This document shows positions 20,986 through 32,548 of a DNA stretch of 64,000 nt, in pieces. A program made the position numbers and the translations under genes. Source of the DNA: Saturnia japonica. Taxonomy: Eukaryota > Arthropoda > Insecta > Lepidoptera > Saturniidae. How positions within the stretch are numbered: the stretch's first letter is position 1; each line of letters starts with the position of its first letter. A model generated the notes under the pieces. The model saw only the letters and a program-made list of their open reading frames with translations, was not told the DNA's origin and ran no database searches. The stretch spans positions 3,844,001 through 3,908,000 of the forward strand of contig CM065312.1 in assembly GCA_033032175.1 (NCBI GenBank), read 5' to 3'.

Positions 20986-21714
20986 GGCATATAGTAAATA
21001 CAAATTGGCCATACCATTTTTACAGTCAGTAAGACCAATAAAAAGAATTTAGGTAATAAATTTAGGTTCTTTAATAAGGTTCCTCAGTATATTACCAATT
21101 TGTCGGATAATAACTTCAAAGACCTCGTCAAGCAAGTTTTACTGTCAAAAGGTTATCATAGGGTGGATCATTACGTGAATGATAGTGATGTATACGTGAA
21201 TGATAGTGATGTATGAAAATAGTTCCCGCACCCACTAAAATAATATTATTATTAACTCTAAACATTATTTACACAGATAAAAAAACGATTCAGATTTAAT
21301 GAATTAATAAAGGCAAAATGTAATTTTCTGTAGGTACACGATATATATTTGTACAACCAAATAAATTTAACTATCCTTTTCTCTTTTATGCCAAACGAAA
21401 GAAATAAGTTGTAACCAACTGAGATATTCTGACCACGAACTGGCGATGCAAACAAATTGCAAATTTGGGCCATAGGTAGATTTATTAGGGTTAAACTATG
21501 AGAGGTTATTCAAAGCGGAAACCTGGTAAGTGGCGAATTTGGCTTAAACGTAATTAAAGAAATGCCTTTAAAAAAATCTAATAAATTTTATTTTATAATT
21601 TAATGTATAATACGATGTTATAAAATGTTATATTTTGTATAGAGAATATGATTTTGTAAAATATATCTATAAATATATAATTACTTGTCCTGAGTGACTG
21701 GCTAGCTCATTCAT
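20986..21714. other. AT-rich intergenic sequence with a 21-bp tandem pair
   Basis: ACGTGAATGATAGTGATGTA is present twice in tandem at about 21172-21213. No gene is supported. Confidence 0.5.
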
Positions 21715-21905
21715 CAACGCATAACCCAACTAGAACTATGATAATTTGCATGCTGTTCCTTTCGACACTGCACGTGAGCATTACGGAAAGTTTTTGGATC
21801 TTCAACCCCTGGGGTGATGAAAAAGGGGATGAAAGTTTGTATTAATATGCCTACGTCATGTTTGTATGTTCAGTTCAGTTCAGTTAGAAAGTAAAAAAGA
21901 CATGT
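21715..21905 (-). repeat. dispersed repeat (CATCCCCTTTTCACCACCTTAGG family), copy 3, reversed
   Basis: CTTCAACCCCTGGGGTGATG and AAAAAGGGGATGAAAGTTTG are the reverse of the family's head block; TTCAGTTCAGTTCAG lies at the end. Confidence 0.45.
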
Positions 21906-22790
21906 TTCATAGTATTTCCTTCAAAATCCCAAATTCAATACCTAAGGATGTAAGAGATGGGGTTAAAATTTGTATAACACAAATAACGACATATTTTAAC
22001 CAAAAACATAATATAATGTGTTAAAATCAATTACGACGCGAGTAAAAAAGCTAGCAAAGCACCAGTTAAATATATAATTATGAAATACACGAATACGATG
22101 ACTTCTAAGCAAATTAACTTTTGGGATGACTTAGTGTTTAACCAGCTAATTAAATAAAATAATAAAATAATTTCATTATAACTTTTTTAAATCTATATAA
22201 AGTACTGCCCTCTAGGAACATAATAATTCGGTATTTTCAGGTAGTTTTAATTATAGTAATTCAATCAAGGTGCATTTTTACTTAAAACATTAGACGTGTA
22301 ACTTGATCAATGTTTCAAATTATTATATTTTTCTCAATACAAAATAAAAAGTCCTCCGATACTCAAGACACAATAAAAAATGTACCTAAAAATTCAATTT
22401 TATGTTCCGCTCTTTTTGAGTACTTAATTATATTAGTCTTTTTACCAGGTTTCGATGCACGACAATCACCTGGCAATATTGGAAAACGTTTTATGGCTTA
22501 CTTTCTGGTCCACCTATGGTAATATGTATTTTTCAGGTCAAGGCTAATCATTACATTTTAATTCTGAGACTGAAACGTCTCCTTCACAATATTGGAGGTA
22601 CTTAAAAAGTTTATTGTGAAAACTTATAAAGGCATATTGAGCGATTTTTGGATGAGTAAAATCTTATGTGTTCGTGTGATCGAAATGTTAACAGTATATA
22701 CCAGTATTTAGCTATAAGTATGACTTGTTGAATTTATTAATTAAACTGTACATTTCTATATTTTTTCCATATCAGTGGAACAATAAAAAA
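21906..22790. other. AT-rich intergenic sequence, nothing recognised
   Basis: No gene, RNA or repeat family is supported here. Confidence 0.5.
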
Positions 22791-22794
22791 AATT

Positions 22795-22940
22795 CTCAAG
22801 CTTTCGGGGTTCCTCTCGGCGTTTTCCTTCACCATCAGCCAATAGTGCTGTCAATTTGAATTATAAATGTACGTGAATTCCAAAATATCATTGATGTATG
22901 CACTATTTCGAACCTGTGGGCATCGAAACTAGTAGGCTTA
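22795..22940 (-). mobile_element. tRNA-derived SINE fragment, reversed
   Basis: GTTTTCCTTCACCATCAGCC in the body and TATTTCGAACCTGTGGGCAT as a reversed, decayed B box in the head, at the spacing seen in lepidopteran SINEs. The A box side is not clear. Confidence 0.45.
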
Positions 22941-23186
22941 TATTATGAATGCTCATGTTAAACATCACACAGTTGGGCCTTGTCTAAATAATCTTTTCAT
23001 CTTTAATGTGAACTTATTGTCTTCACAAAACGCACTACAGGTGTGAAATTCCGGCTCGTAAATAGTGTGAAAAAAGCGATAAAAACTGCAAAGGGCTATT
23101 CTAATACACGCTCTAATCTACCTGCGAAAGTACACCTGTACAGATACACCTCTCCGGTAGACCGTAGCGTGTAAACCCTGCTTAAC

Positions 23187-23561
23187 TAAGGTGGTTCCTC
23201 CACGAGCGTGTGTATCGTACTGCTATCGTCGAGTGATCTCCACGGAACGATTATACTTTCTCCTGCCGCGTGTCCACAACAAGTTGTTTTGCTGAAAAGA
23301 GCTCAATTTAGTGACAGGCAAAAGCGAAATCAGAAATATCAATAGTTTAGTGGGGAGAGAGTGCGTCACGTTTTGCGGCGAGTGCGCTGTGAGTAAGTCG
23401 CGTCTCGCAGCGAATGTGCAATGAGTCGTTGGCGTTTCCTCGTCAATGTCGTCGCAACACCGCAGTAGTGTCGCCGTGTAGAGATACGTTCATAGAGTTA
23501 TTATAGAATTAAGACTATAATATCGCCGCAATAATCTCGTTCGTGGAAAGGGCGCCTATAA
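23187..23561. mobile_element. MITE with ~20-bp TIRs, uninterrupted copy
   Basis: The left end AAGGTGGTTCCTCCACGAG and the right end TTCGTGGAAAGGGCGCCT are imperfect inverted repeats. Between them, TGATCTCCACG-AACGATTAT, GCGAAATCAGAA, CGTCACGTTTTGCGGCGA and GAGATACGTTCATAGAGTT are collinear with 45891-46152 plus 49101-49173. There is no coding capacity. Confidence 0.65.
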
Positions 23562-24400
23562 GCTGTGACTTTAATTTTTAAAATTTGCGCTAGTTGTCCC
23601 ACCAACAAAGTTTTCCAGTTTTTAGAGTTTTTTGGAATATAAAGATATATGTTATCCTCGTTCATGCGCTGTGTTATACCTTTCGTTTCTAATCCCTCGT
23701 ATTTTTTTCTGGATAGTACGATAACAAAGCTTGCACGTGTAATATTCATTATCGTAAAACTCAGGTGCCGGCTCCGCTACCAAACGGCCGCTCGATATAA
23801 AAAGTACTATGACAACTAAGCTATTATCCGACCCGTCGGAAAATATGTCACACTTCGTACTTTGCTGAAACAATAGAACATTTCGTTATGTCAGCTTTGT
23901 CGGAGCCGTCGTGTTTTGAAAAAGTTTATTTTTGTTTGAAAAAAGATGGTCCTTTCACTCTTTTTTATTAAAGAACTAGTTAAGTAACAAGCTATTAGAG
24001 AGTTATGTTTTTCCTTGGCTCATAGAATATTCGTAGTTTTAAAATTACTTACATTAATAATTATTGAATTTTTTTGCCCGTCTTTCAAAACAGAGAAAAA
24101 TAACAACGTTGTCTCGTATGCTGAATAAATTAGCTGAGTTATAAAAATTATTAATATCAACGAGTAATTGAAAGTAACCGAATAAATATTAAAAATAATA
24201 AAATATTATAGATACGTAATAATGTTGTGAAATTTAAATTTGTTTCATAAAAGCGAGGCGTAAATATGTCGGGATAAGTTAAAATCCTTTAAGCAGGTTC
24301 ACGTTAAATGATTATTGTTAATTAAACACCTTTAAGAACACGTGTTATATATTGCACGGGCTTACTTTTACGAAATTCACATTTACTAATGTAAGTAGGC
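23562..24400. other. AT-rich intergenic sequence, nothing recognised
   Basis: No supported gene or repeat. Confidence 0.5.
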
Positions 24401-24598
24401 AAATATTGAGATTATTTTCGAAATGTATCCGAATTTACAGACAAAGAAAATCAAATCCATTGCAGGAGCGTTTTTGCAGGAGCGAAACGGCGTTCTGGAG
24501 TTATTAAATACTCTTTGATTGGATCTCTTTTATCATTCTTGGTATGTCCGTAAATTCAATACGTCGCGTGTTCTTTTTTCGAAAATAATCACAATATT
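24401..24598. mobile_element. 198-bp MITE-like inverted repeat
   Basis: AATATTGAGATTATTTTCGA (from 24402) and GTCCGTAAATTC (24546) are matched inverted by CGAAAATAATCACAATATT (ending 24598) and GAATTTACAGAC (ending 24442). The whole can fold into one long hairpin. No ORF. Confidence 0.65.
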
Positions 24599-26095
24599 TC
24601 TATGCATGTTTGAGAAAAAAAAATAGTGAGACACATCAACATCTAAGACTCAACACTTAAATAGATTTTTCAGTAATGCCTCTGTAAATATTTAAGCCTA
24701 ATATATTTATCTGAAGCTGTGAAAAAAAGAGATAACGTAACATTGTACATGATCCGAAGGTTTGAAAGCGCTGCCGTGTAAGCGCATAAAAGTGAAAATA
24801 TAAAACTGCTAATGTAAAAGTACATTAAAGGCTATGGATGGAGCTACTTAAAGATAGCTTACATCAAACTGCTTTTTGTTCCGAGCATAAAGTTGTTATA
24901 TAACTACAGTTTCTTTCATGCGTTCATTTATAAACATTGTCTGATCCAGTTTATTGCTACGTAATGGTATAAGGGTTTTCTTTTGTAGCACTGTAGCCTA
25001 CGGTTTGACCATCATCTCATTCATGAGTATTAAGTGACAATAGAGACGAAAGTACACTTAGTAAGGCTGCTTATCTAACAGAGATGTGCGAGGTAGCTCT
25101 GCGGTGCGAGAATGCGTAGCGAAACTATGAAAAGGTGTGTAGCGGTTCAGTTCTCCACCGGAGCTGGCCCAAGCGGGGCTAGGAATATGAAATAATCCTA
25201 TTGGTGGATTTTTCCTCACATATCATAAGACCTTAACGCCCCGTACTCATAGACGCTTTTATAACGCGCGTTAAAAAACGTTTCAATGGAAGAAACGGAA
25301 AGCCTATGGTGTGGACAAACGTAAATAGTTTAGTCTTGCGTTGAGAAAGCAATTTTGGTTAATTAATACGATGAGTTAAAAGAGAATGGAGAGCAATAAA
25401 AACAAATACATATGTCCAGTTCATACGTGACAGCAGTGAAACCTTCGAAAACCAGCTGTATCAGCGGGACTCGTACTACACATCTCGTACAAGGCAGGTC
25501 GTCATATTGTTAAGCCAATCATAGTTGTGAAAATAAGGACTTGCATTAACCATGTATAATGTGATAACGAAATTACTTATTTCTTTTCGTCGTGTCTGAT
25601 ATCACAACGGTTCTAAAGAGGTTTTCACTTTAAAAACAAATCTACATGTACTCACCGAGCCAGAAGATAACTAACTCACGCTTTGGAGCACATAAAGTAG
25701 GTAACGAAGTTGATTATTATAAATTGTACCTAATTTAATAGTCAGACATTTATCTGCTTTAACGCTCGGGTGATGATCAATAATAAATGCAAGTTATCAG
25801 TGGGATTCTTCGATGCGTCGGCAGTGAATTCTTATGTGTTATTGTATTGCTGCAGTGTCACTCGTGCGACATTGTAAATACCGCCATCTCTGGGTTGCGA
25901 GCGGAACTAGTAACTGCAATCTTTTTCGATACCTATTCCTTCCAATTACAATGCCACGTGCCTAACCATCTTGTATCACGAAAGTCAGTCTCATAGATTA
26001 ATATGAATATACGGAAAGTCAGTCTTATAACACGACGTTATAAAAGCGCACGTGAGAACGCGGACTAACATTAAAAATATAGATCTTAATCACAA
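24599..26095. other. AT-rich intergenic sequence, nothing recognised
   Basis: A short GC-richer stretch near 25090-25190 has no supported frame. No repeat family recognised. Confidence 0.5.
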
Positions 26096-26391
26096 GGACT
26101 TAAAATTACACAATCACAGTGTTACGATTTTATCCTAGTATTTTCTTTCGCTGAAATCTTGAGCTTACGGTTTGATTAGAACTCGAATCCTTTAACGCAG
26201 CACGAGGTACCGAGTGGCGCGAATCAATTGAAATCTAACTAAATGGACTTAAAACTCCACCAATCACCAGTGTTACGATTTTATCCTCTATTTTCTTTCG
26301 CTGAAATCTTTGCTTACGGTTTGATTAGAACTTAATCCTTTAAAGCTCCACAAGTATTTTAACGAGTGGCGAAATCAATTGAAACTGCAAC
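26096..26391 (+). repeat. 148-bp tandem duplication, two units
   Basis: GGACTTAAAA..CAATCAC starts at 26096 and 26244, and GTGTTACGATTTTATCCT, TTTTCTTTCGCTGAAATCTT and GCTTACGGTTTGATTAGAAC recur at the same offset. Most differences between units are 1-3-base indels. Confidence 0.75.
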
Positions 26392-26476
26392 TAAAGTGAT
26401 ACAAATAAGCTCCCCCTCTTCCCATTAAATCCTACTCTTCCCTTTTCACTTAATCCATTTTCCTCTCTTCTATATA

Positions 26477-29425
26477 GTTAATATATAAAATAAATGAAAT
26501 TACGATATAACTACCACACTTAAGCGGCAAAGTTTAACAGACCTAATGAGATGTCCAAACCAATGCTAATGAAATACAAAAGGCTAGAAATAATGCCAAG
26601 TAAATTCTCACGACCATTCGTAACAGTCTCCTATACAAAGTCATCCATGAACATGTTCGGTATTCTAGGAAGTAAATTGAGGGAACTAAATACAAATTGA
26701 AAGGTTAACAACCTAATACAAGAATTCTTTTTACAAATAAAAACAATTTCAATTATTTTGAACAGTTTCCTGGTGTATCTTCGAAGTTGAAGGTCCAATG
26801 CCCATGTAATTAAAATTATTCCAACCCTATTAATCAAAAAAAAGTTATTTTAATCGGTTAGTAATCAAAGAAGTTATCCATAAAAAAATTGAAAATCCGA
26901 ATTGAGTAACTTCCCTGCTTTTGTTGAAGTCATCAAAAAGTCTCTCAGCTTCTCGTTTGATTCCACGAAAATCGTCACGGGTATCTGTTTTTTCAGATCC
27001 CCATAGTAAATGTATGAAAATAATCGTATATATTTTCCGCAGACATGATTAAACATAAAATTTAATCATATTTTTATATTGAAATTCATGACTAAATAAA
27101 AACGAAAAAAAAAAACAACTCGCGCTGACCAATAGTATCCTTAAAAAAAACATCAATGGTATTTAATGATTGCATTTTTATGAAATTTTGCAAGTAAATA
27201 CTTCACTGTACAGGTTCAAATCTTTAGGTTTCACAGTAATCTAATTTACTAAACTCAGTGGGAGTGACGAATAACCTGTAAGGTTAGCAAAACAAACCAA
27301 CTTAAACACTAACACGCGCGTAAATTCGGATAATAAACTTAAAGGTTTTAGATCACCTTTAGTTTAGAAAAAAGATTAAAAGATCAATTTCGTATCTAGG
27401 CTAGGTCTACAAATTCATAAAATACTACCAGCGGCGTGCCCGCGGCGCGCACGCGGTTCTTACTACCCTATGATTGTGAAATACCTTTTTTACTCATATT
27501 GTTGACAATCCACATACCGTACAATTAAGCACTGGCATGTATTTCCCGTTGTAAAATTTGCATCAAAATCGGCTTGAAAACCTATTATTCTAATATACAA
27601 TTTCTAATGTATTATTAACAATTCTTATATTCGTATGTTTCCCGCCCAGGAATTTTGATTCAGAATCGGTTAAGAATTGATAAAAAACGAACTTCGTAAC
27701 TCTGGAAGTAATACTTGATAATTCTTATAGCCCATTAATTATGAAGTAGACTTTCCGTGTATAAAATTTCATAAGAATCGGTAAAACCGTTTTTGAGTTA
27801 TAGCTGATAAACAGACAGACTGACAGACAAAAAAAAAGACATATTCGTGATCAGTATCGTTCATATAATATGCGTGTCGGGAAATTTTGCAAAAATATTA
27901 TAAGTACAGACGTACTACAGATGTTATTAAGAGAGATAGCCATATTTGATAGTCCAAAAAAAGAAATTAAATCATAGTGGGGCTTATCAAGCTCCAATCT
28001 ATCTCTACACCAAAATTTCCAACTGGTCCAATGGTTTAGGCGTGAAAACATAACACAGACGCAGTGACTTTCGCATTTGTTATATTAGTATTGATAACTG
28101 TATTAGCAATCTACACTACCAGTTTTGTTAACAATGGAAGGAAACATTATGTTTTAAATGAAAAAAAAAGTTCCACTAAGTTTTTTTTCAATAAGTAATT
28201 GAAAAAAATATAACGTAGCAGTAAAAAGTTGTAAAAAACGCTGATTTAAGTTATCTCAGCTTATTAAACTTGAAGTCGGTAACCATTAAAAACTATTTCA
28301 TTTAATCTTCAGACTTGTAGGAGTCGCAATTATGAAATGGAATAAAAACAATGGCTTTATAAAATATTAGCGCCAATTTAGTTTTTGTTCTATGGTGACC
28401 AAGTTTGCTATTAAGGTAATATTTATTTTTTTAAGTTACATTAATTTCTATATACTAGATGTATTAAAAACCCCGTCAGATCCGGGACGCGTTTGTGGTC
28501 GAGATTATATTCTGAATATGTTATCTAGCGCAGATTATAAAGAAAAAAATTTGCCGTTAAAATGTAAAAAAAAATCTTCCGATATGAGGAAACTTAGTCT
28601 CATTAAATCTAAAGCATTTTTGTTGCATAATAAATAAAATTTTGGGTTTGTTGCAACTCAGTTGAGTACCTATCGACCCTTTTCGGATTCGTCGAGGGTT
28701 TTCTAATAAATTGTTTATTTCTCATAGGTTATTCTAATCATTATCAAATACCGGCCTAACGCCTTTATTGCACACCTAAATTAACATCATTGTGTTTGCG
28801 CATTGACTAAATAAACTAAAATAAATTTAGAACTTTGTGGCATTTAACAGACTTAAAACGTGGAAGCTACTCAACTTCGAATGTATTTATTAACACTTTC
28901 GTAAGATGTTCAGTCATAGCTTCGTTCTTATGAACCGATTTCGATGTTTCTTTTAGTTGCATAGGAGATACCTCAAGGGTGGTCCCATTGTTCATTGGCA
29001 TTGGACCTTCAACTTAGAAGATACACCAGGGAACTCTTCAAAGTCATTGAGGTTACTTTCTTCATTTTGTAAAAAGTTGTCTACGGAACAGTATAATTGA
29101 GTTATAAAATGTTTATTTTATAAATTACGAGTACATTTTATATATTACTGACAACTCTACCGTTAATCGTCATATATCTTCGTGTAATCAATTCGACTGG
29201 GGGAAAAAGAGAAAAACAAGAGTCTGCGAATTACTCCAGAAGCGAAGTTTTCCGTTCCTAATTACTCGGGACACGGAATTGCAACTGTCCCTAATTGGAA
29301 AAAACAAAGGGAATGAGGTTTACTGTTTTCCCGAAAGTTCTTACCATATTTCTCCCCTACTTTTCCGGTACTAATGAAACCGTAATGGCTGTGGATATGT
29401 CTGTCTTTACAACATAAACATATAA
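26477..29425 (+). repeat. 3-kb direct repeat, copy 1
   Basis: Collinear with 32776-35840 from GTTAATATATAAAATAAATG to AACATAAACATATAA. It is a composite: inverted ~200-bp arms at about 26745-26945 and 28855-29070 (AAGTCGGTT family), a ~120-bp-unit repeat at 27430-28060, and a GTATTAAAAACCCCGTC segment at 28460-28700. It is about 116 bp shorter than copy 2, mainly through many small indels. The final 277 bp read identical in both. No host gene is seen. Confidence 0.88.
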
Positions 29426-32036
29426 CAGTGACGGCGACGGGCTTCTCTCTGAACCGGAATAAAATCCCCTGCAGCGATCGTAGCAGGTCCGGTCCCTCTA
29501 ATAACTCGTCGTTTAAACTCGTAGTTCCACTGCGTGCCGCGGCATCGAATACTACTCGTAGCTTGCCGGGTTTGTTCGGGTTGAATACAGCGAAGTGAGG
29601 TAAAAACCAGCTGATGTTGCTAGTCTGTTCGTGTCCCTGGCAGCGTACGGCGTAGCCCTTCTTAAACAAGTTTTTGATCTGACTTGTATACGCCACCGCA
29701 AACTCTGTGGAACGATCCATTTTCTTTTCTATCGAGTGAAGTCGTCGTAGCGCCATATTGTAGCTATTAGGTAGTACTACGTCGTCGCGGCGCCACGGTA
29801 GACCTACTTCGTAGCCTTCACTGCGTTGTTGGATCGTTCCGTCGAGTATTCGGGTCGCGCGCTTGTCGGCGTCGCTGATTCTCGGTTCGCGGGCTACGCC
29901 GAGCGCGTCTATTTTGAAGTGCCGTTCTACGAGCTCGTGTAGACTTTCGTTCCGGATCTCGCTGCCAGTGTTGCGTTCAGGTGCGTATATGTGTAGCAGG
30001 GCTTCGCTGTGGCCGATGATCACGTGTGGCGCGGTTCTGTGCACCACCCAACCCAGTTGAGTTTTCGACGCCGCCGGCTGGTTCGGTTTGCCGACGCGTA
30101 GCTCTCTGGATACGATCATCTCCCAGTGGTCCGTACCTATCAATATACGCGGCCTCGCCTTCTCATAGCACACCTGCTTCACTTTCAAATTGCGCAAGTG
30201 AGCGTGTTGGAGTGTGCTTAGAGACACTGTTTGTTCGCGCAGTCGGAGTCCTTTTATCGTTCGAGCTCGGAACTCGTGCTTCTTGTTGCCGCCCGGTTCG
30301 TACAACTTCGCTTGTACAATTTGGCTATTCGTGTACTCTTTGCCCATATTGACGCCTTGTAGTTGCAGTGGATGTGACGGTCCATGCGCTCCGATGTCCT
30401 TGGCCAAGCCCTCGTCGATTAGCGATATAGTCGAGCCCTCATCCAACAGAGCGTACGTGTTCACCGCTCCTTTGGGGCCCGATATAGTCACCGGACAGAT
30501 TTTTAGTATAATCTGTCTCGGTTCTATAGTTGTTGCGACAGCCATTACCGTCTCGCTCGTTGACGGTGTCCCGTTGTTCTGAGTTAGCTCTTCGCTATCG
30601 CTTGGTCTGTCGTTGTGAAGCGACGAGTGATGCGGACGACGACAGGAGTTAATACCGCACGGTTTTCCTTTGCAGTACACACGACGATGGCGTTTGTCAA
30701 TACATTTGAAACAGACGCCTTTGCTCTTTACTAGCTCCCACCGTTGCTCGACGTTCAGTGCCTTGTATTGCGGGCACCGAGACAACGGATGGGGCTTATC
30801 GCAGCTAGGACACAGATGTTCGGTTTCTGTGTCCACCGTAGCAAAGACGTTCTGTCTCTTTCTGGCGGCGACTTGCGGTGCGGCAGGCTTCAATACTTCG
30901 CGTCTAAAGGTCGCTGTCGAAGCGGTGGCGGGCGCATATGTGTGTTTTAACGCACGGCTCGCTTCACGCATTAGGAAGCGTGATAATACAACGACCTCTG
31001 GATCCGTTGTTCCCTCGTTCTCTTCCGCATAGTCGCACCACCGGGACTTCAGGTGTGGGCTAAGTTTTTCTAATACTTCCCGAGCCAGCATCGGGTTGTA
31101 CAGGTAGCTCCGCTTGTCGAGATTTAGTAAAACACAGACTATGTTTTGTAGTTTTACTGCGAACGTGTTCAGTTCGCTTGCGGTAGCTCCCGGTCGTGGT
31201 AATTTCCGCATATCATCCAGCGCCTTGTCTATAATTACTTCCGACCTGCCAAAACATTGTTCCAGTGTCCGCATGATTTCATCTGGATTGTTCGCGGTGT
31301 GTAGTAGCGTTGCCACTGCGTCGCGGGCGTCCCCACGCAGGCTGTTACGTAGGCGCGCTATGTTTTCTATCGGCGAGAAACGATACAGCTGCGTGGAGTC
31401 CCTCATAGCTGCTTTGAATGGCAGCCACTCGTTGATCGCTCCAGTGAATACAGGTAAGTCGGCGGCTTGGCGTGGGGGTGGATGAGTATGCGTCATCTTT
31501 TTTAGTATCGCGGCGAGCTGTTTAATATCACTGCTCGATTGCGACGGTGATTGCGAACGGGCACGTCGTTCAGGCCTGCGTTCGTCTTATTGCCGCGCGT
31601 CGTTACGGGTACACGGTGATTGCTCCCCCCGTGTAGCTTCGGGCTGTGAGCGGAGCCAGTCATCCACTCGGTGAATACGTTCATCTGGCTCCTCGTTCGT
31701 TTGCTCACGTACGTCCTCTCCTTCATCCCGTATCGACGTTAACTCCACGGCGAGGCGTTTCTTTATTAATTCCGTCTCCATACGGAGTTCTTCACGGCGA
31801 ATTGCGGCTAGTTTCTCTTCCGCTTGTAGCTCGGCGAGGCGTGATCGCATAGTCGCACTCGTCGTCGATCTGTGTGAGCGTGGCGGTGAAACGTGGCCTG
31901 TTCTGACGTCAGTGCGAGTAACAGGTACAGAGGGTGTTCCCTCCGGTCGGGGTGTGCCCTCAGCCCTCTGTGTGTCTGGCGATAGCGGCGATTCTTCGAA
32001 TACTCGGACTGTGTTATTTCTGTTTTGTGATTCCAT
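29426..32036 (-). pseudogene. BEL/Pao gag-pol remnant (gag, zinc knuckles, protease, start of RT)
   Basis: One minus-strand frame from ATG at 32036 runs to the break, interrupted by a TAA at 31587-31589. The N-terminal ~150 codons have a charged helical segment (LAELQAEEKLAAIRREELRM). After the stop the frame continues to an ATG at 31496. Counting from there, residues ~10-150 are the BEL-type gag domain (DLPVFTGAINEWLPFKAAM), and ~230-295 hold Cys/His knuckles (CPSCDKPHPLSRC, GVCFKC). The aspartic protease motif ALLDEGSTISLID follows near 350, and the RT approach FNPNKPGKLRVVFDAAARSG near 630-650. The palm with YxDD is lost at the junction. The open frame runs on to 29262 in unrelated flank. 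Insect retroelement relic; described only. Confidence 0.88.
31587..31589 (-). other. in-frame TAA inside BEL gag
   Basis: The TAA is followed by 30 codons in the same frame before the next ATG at 31496, and gag homology continues beyond it. A nonsense mutation is the simplest reading; stop readthrough or re-initiation is possible but unsupported. Confidence 0.75.
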
Positions 32037-32171
32037 TGCGTCTCCCTAGCTTCTCGTAACAACCATTGATCTGGGTACGCCGTTCATGGATACAGATGTC
32101 TTGATAACACGTCGTTTCTTCTTCAAGCGTTGTTGTAGATCGGCGAAATGTTTTGTTCTTTTTTCTTCCGA

Positions 32172-32188
32172 TCCGGCTCGAAGGACCA
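32172..32188 (-). promoter_or_regulatory. retrotransposon primer-binding site, tRNA-Tyr type
   Basis: On the minus strand it reads TGGTCCTTCGAGCCGGA. This is the exact complement of TCCGGCTCGAAGGA plus CCA, the acceptor end of insect tRNA-Tyr as I know it. It lies 1-3 bases after the LTR and 135 nt before the gag ATG, as expected for minus-strand DNA priming. Confidence 0.8.
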
Positions 32189-32472
32189 GATAATATTGTG
32201 AATAAAAGACGTCCACAATATTTTAATGTGTGCTAAATTAATAGCGCTTGCTTTATTCTTGTTTCTTACAAAGTTACAGTAGTTCGTAGTAACAATGTTG
32301 ATTCTTAATAACGTTCTTGACTGTAGTTTGCTTGTAGATTCGCTGCTTGCTGTTGTTGTAGTGTTTCTCGAACTGATCGCAGTACTGCCGCCCTCTCCGC
32401 TATATTTAACCTCGCCCTTTGACTCGCAACCGGTAGTGCGATGGATTCCGTGCGGGGCGTCGCTCAGCCAAT

Positions 32473-32499
32473 GAGCGCGCACGCCCTGTGTGCGCGCTC
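32473..32499. other. hairpin in BEL LTR (10-bp stem)
   Basis: GAGCGCGCAC (32473-32482) and GTGCGCGCTC (32490-32499) are perfect inverted repeats around a 7-base loop, in the U3-like part of the LTR. Confidence 0.7.
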
Positions 32500-32517
32500 T
32501 CGGCAGTACTATGAGTC

Positions 32518-32548
32518 ACCATGCCAGATGTTCCGAGTCTGGCATGGT
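32518..32548. other. hairpin in BEL LTR (11-bp stem)
   Basis: ACCATGCCAGA (32518-32528) and TCTGGCATGGT (32538-32548) are perfect inverted repeats with a 9-base loop, 19 bp from the first hairpin. Confidence 0.7.

Noticed and set aside
23187..23561. Host exon suggested by GC-rich sequence
   Set aside because: A collinear second copy with inverted ends at 45.9/49.1 kb shows it to be a MITE, and no frame is conserved.
29262..29425. C-terminal 55 codons continuing the BEL frame as genuine pol
   Set aside because: The same DNA occurs at 35677-35840 without BEL, so it is the duplicated flank read in frame by chance.
29863..31485. Several 65-123-codon frames on the + strand over the BEL region
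   Set aside because: They are the complement of the GC-rich gag-pol frame and show no motifs of their own.
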